From NCBI GenBank assembly GCA_902537055.1, contig CACAZW010000008.1:1-42203 (forward strand): a stretch of DNA of 42,203 bases, given 5' to 3'. A program made the position numbers and the translations under genes. The DNA comes from an uncultured Pelagibacteraceae bacterium. GTDB lineage: Bacteria; Pseudomonadota; Alphaproteobacteria; Pelagibacterales; Pelagibacteraceae. This document shows positions 1 through 8,133 of this stretch, one piece after another. The notes under the pieces were generated by a model that was not told the origin of the DNA, searched no databases, and was given only the letters and a program-made list of their open reading frames with translations. Position 1 is the first letter of the stretch, and each line of letters starts with the position of its first letter.

Positions 1-411
1 ATTTCTAATGAATACTTCAATAAACTTAAAGATTTCGAGCTTGCTACGGCAATTTTGAAAACAAAAAATGGTGTTCAATGTATTATAAGTAATTCGAGAC
101 ATTGTAGTTTTGGATATGATCAAAGAGTAGAGCTCTTTGGAAGCAAAGGAATGATTATTTCTGATAATATCAAAGAAAATGAGATTAGTTTGTATTCTAA
201 TAAAAGTACAAATGCACGTTCAAGCTTTAAACATTTTTTCATAGAAAGATACGATAAGGCATACAAAGAACAGTTAAATGATCTTGCCAAATTATTCAGA
301 ACAAATTTAAGGCCTAAAAGTGGTTTTATTGATGGAAAGATTTCAATACAAATTGCTGAGAGTGCTATCCGGTCATTAAAATCAAAAAAGTTTGAAAAAA
401 TAAAATATTAA
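1..411 (+). CDS. Inositol 2-dehydrogenase-like oxidoreductase (Gfo/Idh/MocA family), C-terminal part
   Basis: The frame is open from the first base of the window to a TAA at 409-411, so the N-terminal Rossmann domain lies outside. The visible 136 residues are the C-terminal half of a Gfo/Idh/MocA dehydrogenase. The segment GYDQRVELFGSKGM, followed by an ERYDKAYKEQ helix and a closing IAESAIRSLKS helix, is characteristic of myo-inositol 2-dehydrogenases (IolG/IdhA), which oxidise myo-inositol to 2-keto-inositol with NAD. The gene lies upstream of a sugar ABC transporter on the same strand, which suggests uptake plus the first catabolic step. The catalytic Lys/Asp/His residues are in the missing part, so another sugar dehydrogenase of the family cannot be excluded. 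A small hairpin (AGGTTG/CAACCT, 423-438) follows the stop. Confidence 0.75.
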   Translation: MSNEYFNKLKDFELATAILKTKNGVQCIISNSRHCSFGYDQRVELFGSKGMIISDNIKENEISLYSNKSTNARSSFKHFFIERYDKAYKEQLNDLAKLFRTNLRPKSGFIDGKISIQIAESAIRSLKSKKFEKIKY

Positions 412-517
412 AAATCAACTTTAGGTTGAATACAACCTGCTTCTTTACAATCTAAATAAATTTATGTTAGCTTTAATGTTTAAAAGTTAACTTTTATTTA
501 AGAGAGGAAATTATAAA
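412..517 (+). promoter_or_regulatory. Leader region of the binding-protein gene: palindrome and ribosome binding site
   Basis: This 106-nt gap separates the dehydrogenase from the transporter. It holds a 6-bp hairpin at 423-438, which may be a weak terminator, a perfect 14-bp palindrome AAAAGTTAACTTTT at 482-495, and a strong Shine-Dalgarno run AGAGAGGA at 501-508 placed well for the ATG at 518. The palindrome could be an operator, but AT-rich DNA yields such sequences by chance. No convincing -35/-10 pair was identified. Confidence 0.4.
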
Positions 518-1441
518 ATGAAAACAATAAAGAACTTTATATTAGCTGTTGCTGCATGGGCAATGATGTCTGTATCAGCATTAGCAACTGATATAATTGT
601 TGTTTCACATGGACAAGCTAATGACCCTTTTTGGTCGGTAGCTAAAAATGGAGTTGATGCTGCTTGTAAAGATATGGGAGTATCTTGCAAATACACCGCT
701 CCTGGAACTTTTGACATGGTTGAAATGGCAAAATTAATTGATAACGCTGTATCACAAAAACCAAAAGGTATTGTAATTACTTTGCCTGATGCAGCTGCAT
801 TAGGAAAATCTGTTAAAGCAGCAATAGCTGCTGGTATACCAGTAGTTTCTATGAACTCTGGTTCGGATGACTATGCATCATTAGGAATTAGTGCACACGT
901 AGGTCAAACTGAATTTGAAGCTGGCGTTGGTGGCGGACAAAAAATGAAAGCTGCTGGAGGAAAAAAAGCTTTATGCGTTAACCACGAAGTTGGAAACGTA
1001 GCGCTTGATAGAAGATGTGCAGGTTTCAAAAAAGGTTTTGGCGGATCTGTTGATATTCTTGGAACATCTAATGACCCAACTGAAATTCAAAAAGCTGTTG
1101 CTGCAAAATTAGGTGGTGGATATGACACTATTCTAACTTTAGGAGCTGGTTTATCTGGTGAAGCAGCGCTAAAAGCTTTAGAAGCTGCTGGTAAAGTTGG
1201 AAATGTTAAATTAGGAACATTTGATATGTCACCTAACATGTTAAAAGCTGCTGCTGCAGGTAAAGTAGAGTTTTTAATTGACCAACAACAATATCTACAA
1301 GGTTATTTGCCTATAGCTATTTTTGCTCAGTACATGAGATGGGGAACAATGCCTGCTGGTGTAGTTATGACTGGACCTGGATTTGTTACTCCTGATAATG
1401 CTGCTAAAGTAATTAAATGGGCAGCTCAAGGTTATAGATAA
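518..1441 (+). CDS. Sugar ABC transporter periplasmic substrate-binding protein
   Basis: This is a 307-residue periplasmic binding protein of the ribose/galactose type (Peripla_BP_4 fold). An N-terminal signal peptide runs to about residue 23, with a hydrophobic core and a probable cut after SALA. The mature protein starts with IIVVSHGQANDPFWSVAKNG, typical of strand 1 and the first ligand loop. TFDMVEMAKLIDNAV and GIPVVSMNSGSD follow, the latter a ligand-contact loop. The start is fixed by the strong AGAGAGGA ribosome site and the signal peptide. The gene uses more Ala/Gly codons than its neighbours, as expected for an abundant protein. A strong terminator hairpin follows directly, so its mRNA probably outnumbers that of the permease. 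The nearby inositol dehydrogenase suggests an inositol-type ligand; this is inference. Confidence 0.88.
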   Translation: MKTIKNFILAVAAWAMMSVSALATDIIVVSHGQANDPFWSVAKNGVDAACKDMGVSCKYTAPGTFDMVEMAKLIDNAVSQKPKGIVITLPDAAALGKSVKAAIAAGIPVVSMNSGSDDYASLGISAHVGQTEFEAGVGGGQKMKAAGGKKALCVNHEVGNVALDRRCAGFKKGFGGSVDILGTSNDPTEIQKAVAAKLGGGYDTILTLGAGLSGEAALKALEAAGKVGNVKLGTFDMSPNMLKAAAAGKVEFLIDQQQYLQGYLPIAIFAQYMRWGTMPAGVVMTGPGFVTPDNAAKVIKWAAQGYR

Positions 1442-1452
1442 AATCTATATTT

Positions 1453-1487
1453 AAGGCCTGACTAAATTTTATAGTCAGGCCTTTTTT
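1453..1487 (+). terminator. Strong intrinsic terminator inside the ABC transporter operon
   Basis: There is a perfect 12-bp stem, AAGGCCTGACTA (1453-1464) with TAGTCAGGCCTT (1472-1483), a 7-nt loop, and a T-run that continues to 1487. It sits 12 nt after the binding-protein stop and ends 10 nt before the permease start. The position suggests partial termination, giving high expression of the binding protein and lower expression of the membrane and ATPase subunits. It may also protect the 3' end of the upstream mRNA. Confidence 0.88.
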
Positions 1488-1497
1488 CAAAATTTAA

Positions 1498-2625
1498 ATG
1501 TCATTAAAATCAAAAAGTATTTCATCAAAAAGTAGTCTTAATGAAGACGAACGTCTAAAAAAAATATCACCACTAAGAGTTTTATTGAATAGGCCTGAGC
1601 TAGGTGCATTAGGTGGCTCAATACTTGTATTTATATTTTTTGGAATTGTAGCTGGCGATACTGGTATGTTTAGCGCCTATGGAATGCTTAATTTCCTCGA
1701 TGTTTCAGCTAATTTAGGAATTATAGCAATAGCAGCAGCAATGTTAATGATTGGTGGTGAATTTGATTTGTCAATTGGATCAATGATTGGCTTTGCTGGA
1801 ATTTGTATCGCAATTCCTGCAATTTATTGGGGTTGGCCACTATGGATGAGTATAGTTTTTGCTTTCGCTATGGCAGTATTGGTAGGATACTTTAATGGCA
1901 TAATGGTTGTCAAAACTGGTTTGCCATCTTTTATTGTAACACTTGCAATGCTTTTTATTTTAAGAGGTTTAACATTAGCAATAACAAGGTTAATTACTGG
2001 CAGAACTCAAGTTCCAGGACTAAGAGTATTAATTGAAGATGATCCATTAGCTTGGTTATTTGCTACAGATACTTTTAAATGGCTTTTTACTTGGTTGGGA
2101 TCATTAAAATTAATTGAACTAAGAACTGATGGAACTCCTCTTGCAACTGGAATACCTCCATCAGTTATTTGGTTTATTGCATTAACATTGTTTGCAACAT
2201 GGATATTGATGAAAACAAGATACGGTAATTGGATCTTCGCATCTGGAGGCGATAAGGTTGGAGCAACAAATGTGGGTGTGCCTGTTGGAAGGGTAAAAAT
2301 AAGTCTATTTATTGGTACGGCAGTCGCTTCTACTATTTTTGCTTGTATTCAAGTATTAGATGCGGGTTCTGCAGATACTATGAGAGGTACTTTAAAAGAA
2401 CTAGAAGCTATTGCAGCTGCTGTTGTTGGTGGGTGTCTCTTAACTGGAGGGTATGGATCTGCAATAGGTGCTGCTTTTGGTGCAATTATATTTGGCACTG
2501 TATCTATGGGAATATTTTATACAGATGTTGACACTGATTGGTTTAAAGTTTTCTTAGGAGCAATGATGTTGATAGCTGTAGTGTTTAATAATTATATCAG
2601 AAAGAAAGTGACTGAGAGTAAATAA
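1498..2625 (+). CDS. Sugar ABC transporter permease (RbsC/FrcC type)
   Basis: This 375-residue multi-span inner-membrane protein belongs to the BPD_transp_2 family of sugar permeases. A polar N-terminal tail of about 35 residues precedes the first hydrophobic segment. The signature [14 protein letters not shown] near residues 88-101 is the conserved motif of ribose/fructose/inositol permeases. A second hallmark, [21 protein letters not shown], lies near residue 300 in the cytoplasmic coupling region. No Shine-Dalgarno sequence precedes the ATG, which comes just after the terminator hairpin, in keeping with low expression. The stop shares one base with the start of the ATPase gene (TAATG), so the two are translationally coupled. 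Confidence 0.88.
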   Translation: MSLKSKSISSKSSLNEDERLKKISPLRVLLNRPELGALGGSILVFIFFGIVAGDTGMFSAYGMLNFLDVSANLGIIAIAAAMLMIGGEFDLSIGSMIGFAGICIAIPAIYWGWPLWMSIVFAFAMAVLVGYFNGIMVVKTGLPSFIVTLAMLFILRGLTLAITRLITGRTQVPGLRVLIEDDPLAWLFATDTFKWLFTWLGSLKLIELRTDGTPLATGIPPSVIWFIALTLFATWILMKTRYGNWIFASGGDKVGATNVGVPVGRVKISLFIGTAVASTIFACIQVLDAGSADTMRGTLKELEAIAAAVVGGCLLTGGYGSAIGAAFGAIIFGTVSMGIFYTDVDTDWFKVFLGAMMLIAVVFNNYIRKKVTESK

Positions 2626-3422
2626 TGTCAGACTATCTCGTTCAATTTAATAATATTAGTAAGTTTTTTGGTAAGGTAATAGCGCTTAAAGATGTCACTA
2701 TGAGATTAAAAAAAGGTGAGATCATGTGCTTACTTGGAGATAATGGAGCAGGAAAGTCGACTTTAATTAAAACTTTAGCAGGTGTTCATAAGCCTGATGA
2801 AGGAGAAATTATATTTGAAGATAATAAAATTGTTTTTGACTCACCTAAAGATGCTTTAGATATTGGTATAGGAACAGTTTATCAAGATCTAGCATTAGTT
2901 CCTTTAATGAGTGTTACTAGAAATTTTTTTATGGGAAGAGAGCCTCAAAAAGGTATTCCTTTCCTTAAAACTTTTGATGTGGAAAAAGCAAATCAGATAG
3001 CAGCAGATAGAATGGGACAGATAGGTATCGATGTTAGAGATCCATCTCAGGCAGTTGGAACTATGTCCGGTGGTGAAAGACAATGCCTAGCAATATCACG
3101 AGCTATATATTTTGGTGCAAAAGTTTTAGTTTTAGATGAACCAACTTCTGCTTTAGGAGTTCATCAAGCATCAATGGTATTAAAATATATTGTAAAGGCT
3201 GCGTCTGAGGGATTGGCTGTAATTTTAATTACTCATAATGTACATCATGCTTACCCTGTTGGTAATAGTTTCACTGTACTTAACCGAGGAAAAAGCATGG
3301 GAACATTCCAAAAAAAAGATATTTCTAGAGAAAAGCTTCTTAGTATGATGGCTGGTGGTGAAGAATTAGACAAACTTGAAGTCGAACTTCAAGAAATGGA
3401 TAGAATTCACAACAAAAATTAG
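2625..3422 (+). CDS. Sugar ABC transporter ATP-binding protein (single domain, FrcA-like)
   Basis: This is a 265-residue ABC ATPase that energises the permease encoded just before it. It shows Walker [10 protein letters not shown] (residues 38-46), the Q-loop (VYQDLALVP), the signature [14 protein letters not shown], Walker [12 protein letters not shown] and the H-loop THNVHH. Unlike RbsA or AraG, which carry two fused ATPase domains, it has only one, as in the fructose transporter FrcA, so it should act as a homodimer. Its start overlaps the permease stop by one base. A DMT permease gene follows after 23 nt and may be cotranscribed. Confidence 0.88.
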   Translation: MSDYLVQFNNISKFFGKVIALKDVTMRLKKGEIMCLLGDNGAGKSTLIKTLAGVHKPDEGEIIFEDNKIVFDSPKDALDIGIGTVYQDLALVPLMSVTRNFFMGREPQKGIPFLKTFDVEKANQIAADRMGQIGIDVRDPSQAVGTMSGGERQCLAISRAIYFGAKVLVLDEPTSALGVHQASMVLKYIVKAASEGLAVILITHNVHHAYPVGNSFTVLNRGKSMGTFQKKDISREKLLSMMAGGEELDKLEVELQEMDRIHNKN

Positions 3423-3445
3423 ATATTACGCCATATATCTTTACC

Positions 3446-4306
3446 ATGACAAAATCATTTCCTTTGCTCTTTATATTATTATGGTCTTCGGCATTCATAT
3501 CTGGGAAAGAAATTGTTCAAAACGCTTCTCCATTTGCAGCTTTAGCATTTAGGTTTGGGATTGTAACAATTGGTTTTCTTGTATTTGCTTATCTCAGTAA
3601 TGATAAAATTTTTGGAAAATTAAAAAATATTATTGAAAGTCTTTCAACAGGTATTTTATTTCATGGAATTTATTTAGGTGGATGTTGGTATGCATTTTCA
3701 ATTGGGATGCCAGCTGCAATTGTAGCTTTAATAGTTACACTTCAACCGATTTTAACGAATATTTTATCTGGTCCTATTTTTGGAGAAAAAATATCTTGGA
3801 AACAGTGGGTAGGTATCAGTTTAGGTTTCATTGGTTCTGTCACTGTCTTAGGTATTGATTTTGGAAAAGAAATTCCTCCTTTAGGATTGTTAGCTACAGT
3901 CTTAGCTTTATTTGCAATAACGGCTGGAACATTATGGCAAAAAAAATTGAGTGGAAATTTAGCTTTGTCAGTTAACAATGCGTATCAAGCAGTTGGTGGA
4001 TGCCTTTTTAATCTATTATTAATGTTTATATTTGAAAATGCTTACTTAAATTTTACAACTAGTTTTATATTGGGTATGTCTCACCAAATTATATTAGTTT
4101 CATTTGGAGCTTTTACTATTCTTATGTTTTTAATCAAAAGGGGTACTGTGGGCAAAACTACTACTTTATTTTTTTTAGTACCTCCTACTTCAGCAGTGAT
4201 GGCATGGATATTTTTAAATGAACAATTAACATTTACTGACATAATTGGTTTTTTAATAACAACCGTTGGAGTATTTATAGCTACAAGGGATAAAAAAAAT
4301 GGATAA
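3446..4306 (+). CDS. EamA/DMT-family transporter (first copy)
   Basis: The 286-residue protein is almost entirely hydrophobic, with about ten predicted membrane spans arranged as two EamA repeats. The N-terminus (LLFILLWSSAFISGKEIV) and the C-terminal half (FLVPPTSAVMAWIFLNEQLTFTDIIGF) match the drug/metabolite transporter superfamily, whose members mostly export or exchange amino acids and small metabolites. Substrate cannot be read from sequence. Its 3' end overlaps the start of the homocysteine methyltransferase gene by 8 nt, so a role linked to methylated sulfur or amine compounds is possible but speculative. Confidence 0.8.
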   Translation: MTKSFPLLFILLWSSAFISGKEIVQNASPFAALAFRFGIVTIGFLVFAYLSNDKIFGKLKNIIESLSTGILFHGIYLGGCWYAFSIGMPAAIVALIVTLQPILTNILSGPIFGEKISWKQWVGISLGFIGSVTVLGIDFGKEIPPLGLLATVLALFAITAGTLWQKKLSGNLALSVNNAYQAVGGCLFNLLLMFIFENAYLNFTTSFILGMSHQIILVSFGAFTILMFLIKRGTVGKTTTLFFLVPPTSAVMAWIFLNEQLTFTDIIGFLITTVGVFIATRDKKNG

Positions 4307-5216
4307 CAATTTTTTTAAAAAAATAAGAATTTTAGATGGTGGTATGGGTCAATTATTACTTGAAAAAGGAATGGTATCTATGGGGACTTTATGGTCTGCT
4401 AGCGCTTTATTGGATGAAAAATATCATCAAATGTTAGTTGATACTCATCTATCATATATCAACGCAGGCTCAGATGTTATTGTTACTAACACCTTTAGTT
4501 GTAGAAAATTTAGATTAATAGAAAATAAGGTTGGTGATAAATTCAAAAAATTAAACGAAATTGCATGTAAACTTGCAATCAAAGCTAAAGATTTATCAAA
4601 GAAAAATATATTAGTAGCTGGATCAATTCCAAGCCAAAGAAACACTTATATAACTGATGATCGCGATATCAAATTAATAGAGGAAGATATGTTTGAACAA
4701 GCTGATATTTTAAGTGAATTTACTGATTTTTTATACTTAGATGTTATTAGCAGCACTAATGAAGTTAAAGCCGCTCTTAATATATCTAAAAAATTAAACA
4801 AAAAAGTTTTAATTGGAATACATTTAAAAAAAAATGGTGACCTACCCTCAGAAGAAAAAATTGAGCAATTACTTGAAATTATTTAAGATGAAAATACACT
4901 TGGTATAGTCTGTGCATGTATTTCTCCAGAAATATCTCTATCAGTATTAGATAAATTTTTAAATTGTGAAGTACCATTTGGATTTAAAATAAATTTGTGG
5001 GGAGTTGATGAACCGGGCCCAATACAGACATTTAATACAGCAAAACCTCATGAAATTGGAGTAAATCCTAATCAATCTTTAGGAAAAAGAGATAATTTTG
5101 ATGCAAATGAATTTTATAATCTATCAAAAAAATTTATAGAAGGTGGGGCAACAATTTTAGGTGGATGTTGTGAGACAAAACCAGAGCATATTAGCTCTAT
5201 ATCTTCATTTAAATAA
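4299..5216 (+). pseudogene. Homocysteine S-methyltransferase interrupted by one in-frame stop
   Basis: One continuous frame of about 305 residues encodes a cobalamin-independent homocysteine S-methyltransferase (MmuM/BHMT family), which makes methionine from homocysteine and a methyl donor. The start ILDGGMGQLL and VIVTNTFSC are family hallmarks. A single TAA at 4884-4886 (codon 196) splits the frame. Beyond it the same frame continues without a shift: DENTLGIVCACISPE, then LWGVDEPG, then ILGGCCETKPEH and a TAA at 5216. The zinc ligands expected in this family are all after the stop: a Cys at 205/207, and Cys290-Cys291 in GGCC. A protein ending at codon 195 should be inactive. This could be a recent nonsense mutation, a sequencing or assembly error, or a read-through case. 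The start overlaps the DMT permease gene by 8 nt. Confidence 0.85.
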
Positions 5217-6096
5217 TAATTTTTGTATCTGCTTTTCTAACAAAATAAATTCCCACAACGACAGCCAATAAAGATATTAATACCTTGTAAGTTATTAATT
5301 CACTTAAAAATATATTGCCTAAAATAATTCCAAAGATTGGAATTAAGTATGAGACTTGAGATTGAAAAATTAAACCGTTCTTTTTCAAAATTTTAAACCT
5401 TAAAAGCCACGCAACTCCTGTTGGTACTATACCAAGATAAATTACTGACATGGTTGAATTTATTGATGGAGTATTTTCCCAAGGTGTTTCTAATAAACAC
5501 ATCAAAGGAAATAAAATCAGAGTTGCCCAAATTAATATTGATCCAGTAACGTTTTCATTTTTTTTCTTGCTAATTTTAAGTGTTAAAACTCCACCTATTA
5601 CATAACATGTTGATCCTACTAAAATTAATATTGCTGAAAGAAAATTATTTTCATCAATTAAAATATTATCAGAAAACAAATAAACAATTCCTGCAAATCC
5701 AATTAGTATTCCAACAGTTTTTGCAAAATTAAATTTTTCATTTTTTGTATAAAAGTGACCTAATATGGTAGAACTCAAAGGAGTAGTGGACATCAAAATT
5801 GCAGCCAAATTACTTTGCACAGATTTTACTCCATAAGCAATTAAAAAGAATGGTATAACTAAATTGATTAGTCCTATTAACATGAACCAATGCCAATCTT
5901 TTGAAAATGCTTCAATTACTATTTTTTTATAAAAACATAAAATTAATACAGGTATAGATCCAAAAAATACTCTCAAAAAAGCAATTGTCATTGGACCGAA
6001 AGATTCTGTTGCAATTTTAATATTAAAAAAAGCAGATGCCCAAATTATTGATAATAATGTTAATAAAATATAATCTGTTAAATTAGCTTGCTTCAT
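5209..6096 (-). CDS. EamA/DMT-family transporter (second copy)
   Basis: This 295-residue, ten-span membrane protein has two EamA repeats. Hallmarks include LLSIIWASAFFNIKIA at the N-terminus and YLGIVPTGVAWLLRFKILKKNG in the second repeat. It is clearly diverged from the DMT permease at 3446-4306, so the pair is not a recent duplication. It converges on the homocysteine methyltransferase gene with an 8-bp 3' overlap. Its start overlaps the stop of the YbaK-family gene (ATGA), implying cotranscription. The substrate is unknown. Confidence 0.8.
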   Translation of the reverse strand: MKQANLTDYILLTLLSIIWASAFFNIKIATESFGPMTIAFLRVFFGSIPVLILCFYKKIVIEAFSKDWHWFMLIGLINLVIPFFLIAYGVKSVQSNLAAILMSTTPLSSTILGHFYTKNEKFNFAKTVGILIGFAGIVYLFSDNILIDENNFLSAILILVGSTCYVIGGVLTLKISKKKNENVTGSILIWATLILFPLMCLLETPWENTPSINSTMSVIYLGIVPTGVAWLLRFKILKKNGLIFQSQVSYLIPIFGIILGNIFLSELITYKVLISLLAVVVGIYFVRKADTKIII

Positions 6097-6572
6097 TCTG
6101 TAATATCTTTCACATCACCTTTTGTAATTTGAATTAATTTTTCATAATTGATCTTAAAAATCGCATTAGGATGACCAGCTGCAGCAAAAATATCTGTAAA
6201 CCTACTTAGAGAATTATCTATAAATATTTGAATTTTATTTATATGACCTACGGGAGATACACCTCCAATTGTATATCCTGTTTGAGATTTAACCTCGTCA
6301 GCAGAAGCCATTCTTACATTTTTTTTTTCAGAAATTTTTTTTAATTTATTTAACGAACATCTTTTGTCACCAGAAACTAAACAAAGTAAAAAATCATTTT
6401 CTATCTTAATAAGCAGACTTTTAACAATTGCTCCTACTTCACAATTTAATGAATTTGCTGCATCCAATGCTGTTTTTGCTGAGTTTTGTAATTCAACAAC
6501 TGATAGATTTTCGTCAAACTCTTTAAGACACTTCTCAGCTCTTTTAACTGGTTCTTTATTTAATAAAGTCAT
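6093..6572 (-). CDS. YbaK/ProX-type aminoacyl-tRNA deacylase
   Basis: This 159-residue protein of the YbaK/aminoacyl-tRNA deacylase family hydrolyses mischarged tRNAs (Cys- or Ala-tRNA-Pro in known members). Recognisable features are GAIVKSLLIKIENDFLLCLVSGD, the conserved KSLL strand with its Lys, then GYTIGGVSPVGH, the family's GGxxPxG/H loop, and AAGHPNAIFKI near the end. I chose the ATG at 6572; an in-frame TTG six bases upstream would add two residues. It is the first gene of a two-gene unit with the second DMT permease and is divergent from glnA. Confidence 0.8.
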   Translation of the reverse strand: MTLLNKEPVKRAEKCLKEFDENLSVVELQNSAKTALDAANSLNCEVGAIVKSLLIKIENDFLLCLVSGDKRCSLNKLKKISEKKNVRMASADEVKSQTGYTIGGVSPVGHINKIQIFIDNSLSRFTDIFAAAGHPNAIFKINYEKLIQITKGDVKDITE

Positions 6573-6578
6573 ATTCAA

Positions 6579-6717
6579 CTCATGATTGATTAAAAAGCAC
6601 TGAAATTATTAGCAAAATTATATGTTTAAATTGCATAGGTGATATCCTCATTATATGTATTCTTTATTATAACAATATTGGTAATTAACCCAGATATTTA
6701 ATTCTACAGGAGATAAT
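6579..6717 (+). promoter_or_regulatory. glnA leader and ribosome binding site
   Basis: This is a divergent gap between the deacylase gene and glnA. A very good Shine-Dalgarno sequence, ACAGGAGAT (6706-6714), precedes the glnA ATG at 6718, one of the few canonical ribosome sites in the window and consistent with high expression. A possible promoter is TTGCAT (6631-6636) with TATGTA (6654-6659) at 17-nt spacing, but the -10 match is poor. I see no NtrC or sigma-54 site and no recognisable glutamine riboswitch. Confidence 0.45.
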
Positions 6718-8124
6718 ATGAGCGCAAGCAAAGTTCTAAAAATGATGAAAGACAAGCAAATTGAGTTTGTCGATTTAAGATTTACAGACCCAAGAGGTAA
6801 ATTACAGCACTTAACTATGGATGCATCGGTAGTTGACGGGGACATGTTAACAGATGGTGTATTTTTTGATGGATCGTCTATTGCTGGATGGAAGGCAATA
6901 AATGAGTCTGACATGATATTAAAACCAGATTTAAACAGACAGATAGTTGATCCATTTACATCTCATAATACTCTTGTTTTATTTTGCGATATTTTAGATG
7001 CAATTAAAAGAAATCCTTATGAAAGAGATCCAAGAGGAATAGCGAAGAAAGCTGAAGCTTATTTAAAGAAGACTGGAATAGGTGATAAAGCTTACTTTGG
7101 TCCTGAACCAGAATTTTTTGTTTTTGATGATGTTAAAATTAAAAACGATATGAACGAAACAAGTTTTTCCATAGATAGTACTGAAGGTCCATATAATTCA
7201 GGAAAAAATTATGAAAACGGAAATATGGGTCATAGACCTGGAGTTAAAGGTGGATATTTTCCAGTCCCTCCAGTAGATAGTGCTCAGGATATAAGAGGTG
7301 AATACCTAAAAGGTTTAAGAGACGTAGGTATTACAGTTGAAAAACATCACCATGAAGTTGCTCCAAGTCAGCACGAACTTGGAATGCTTTTTGGTACATT
7401 AGTTGATCAAGCAGATAATGTTCAATTATATAAATATGTAGTTCAAATGGTTTCACATTCATTTGGTAAAACTGCTACGTTTATGCCTAAACCTGTAAAA
7501 GGTGATAATGGATCAGGAATGCACGTTCACCAATCAGTTTGGAAAGGAAAAACTCCAGTTTTTTCTGGAAATAAATATTCAGGTTTGTCACAAACTGCGC
7601 TTTATTATATTGGTGGAATACTTAAACATGCTAAGGCGATTAATGCATTTTCAAATGCTACAACAAATAGTTACAAAAGATTAATTCCAGGTTTTGAAGC
7701 TCCGGTATTACTTGCTTATTCTGCTAGAAACAGATCAGCTTCTTGTAGGATTCCGATAACTCTAAGCAAAAAAGGAGCAAGATGTGAAATTAGATTCCCA
7801 GATGCATCTGGTAATCCATATTTAACATTTGCATCGATGTTAATGGCAGGAATTGACGGTATCAAAAATAAAATTGATCCAGGTAAATCCTTTGATAAAG
7901 ATCTTTACGCTTTATCAGAGAAGGAAGTTAAAAAAGTTCCAACTGTTTGCGGATCATTAAGAGAAGCAATGGAAAGTTTAGATAAAGATAGAAAGTTTTT
8001 AACTCAAGGTGGAGTATTTACTGACGATCAAATTGACGCTTATATTGCTCTTAAATTTGAGGAAATACACAACTTTGAACATACACCTCATCCTATTGAG
8101 TTTGATATGTACTATAGTTGTTAA
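6718..8124 (+). CDS. glnA: Glutamine synthetase type I
   Basis: This 468-residue enzyme condenses ammonium and glutamate with ATP to make glutamine, the main route of ammonium assimilation. The N-terminal beta-grasp domain carries DGVFFDGSSIAGWKAINESDM. The catalytic domain shows the metal and substrate motifs GPEPEFFVFD, HHEVAPSQHELG, the ATP loop KPVKGDNGSGMHVHQS, the glutamate-binding NRSASCRIP and the RFPDASGNPY strand. Tyr397, the adenylylation site of enterobacterial enzymes, is present in DLYALSEKE, so control by a GlnE-type adenylyltransferase is possible. The length matches the 12-subunit GSI-beta type. It is probably a single-gene transcript with its own strong ribosome site. Confidence 0.97.
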   Translation: MSASKVLKMMKDKQIEFVDLRFTDPRGKLQHLTMDASVVDGDMLTDGVFFDGSSIAGWKAINESDMILKPDLNRQIVDPFTSHNTLVLFCDILDAIKRNPYERDPRGIAKKAEAYLKKTGIGDKAYFGPEPEFFVFDDVKIKNDMNETSFSIDSTEGPYNSGKNYENGNMGHRPGVKGGYFPVPPVDSAQDIRGEYLKGLRDVGITVEKHHHEVAPSQHELGMLFGTLVDQADNVQLYKYVVQMVSHSFGKTATFMPKPVKGDNGSGMHVHQSVWKGKTPVFSGNKYSGLSQTALYYIGGILKHAKAINAFSNATTNSYKRLIPGFEAPVLLAYSARNRSASCRIPITLSKKGARCEIRFPDASGNPYLTFASMLMAGIDGIKNKIDPGKSFDKDLYALSEKEVKKVPTVCGSLREAMESLDKDRKFLTQGGVFTDDQIDAYIALKFEEIHNFEHTPHPIEFDMYYSC

Positions 8125-8133
8125 ATAGCTTTT

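Noticed and set aside
1459..1478. An IscR-like box (GACTA...TAGTC) before the permease gene
   Set aside because: The arms are 7 nt apart rather than about one and form a 12-bp hairpin followed by a T-run, so it is a terminator.
2343..2531. A 62-codon, Cys/Trp-rich frame inside the permease gene
   Set aside because: It is a shifted reading of the conserved permease motif region, with no independent support.
3421..3440. Short inverted repeat AGATAT/ATATCT after the ABC ATPase gene
   Set aside because: Six AT-only pairs with an 8-nt loop and no T-run; expected by chance in this DNA.
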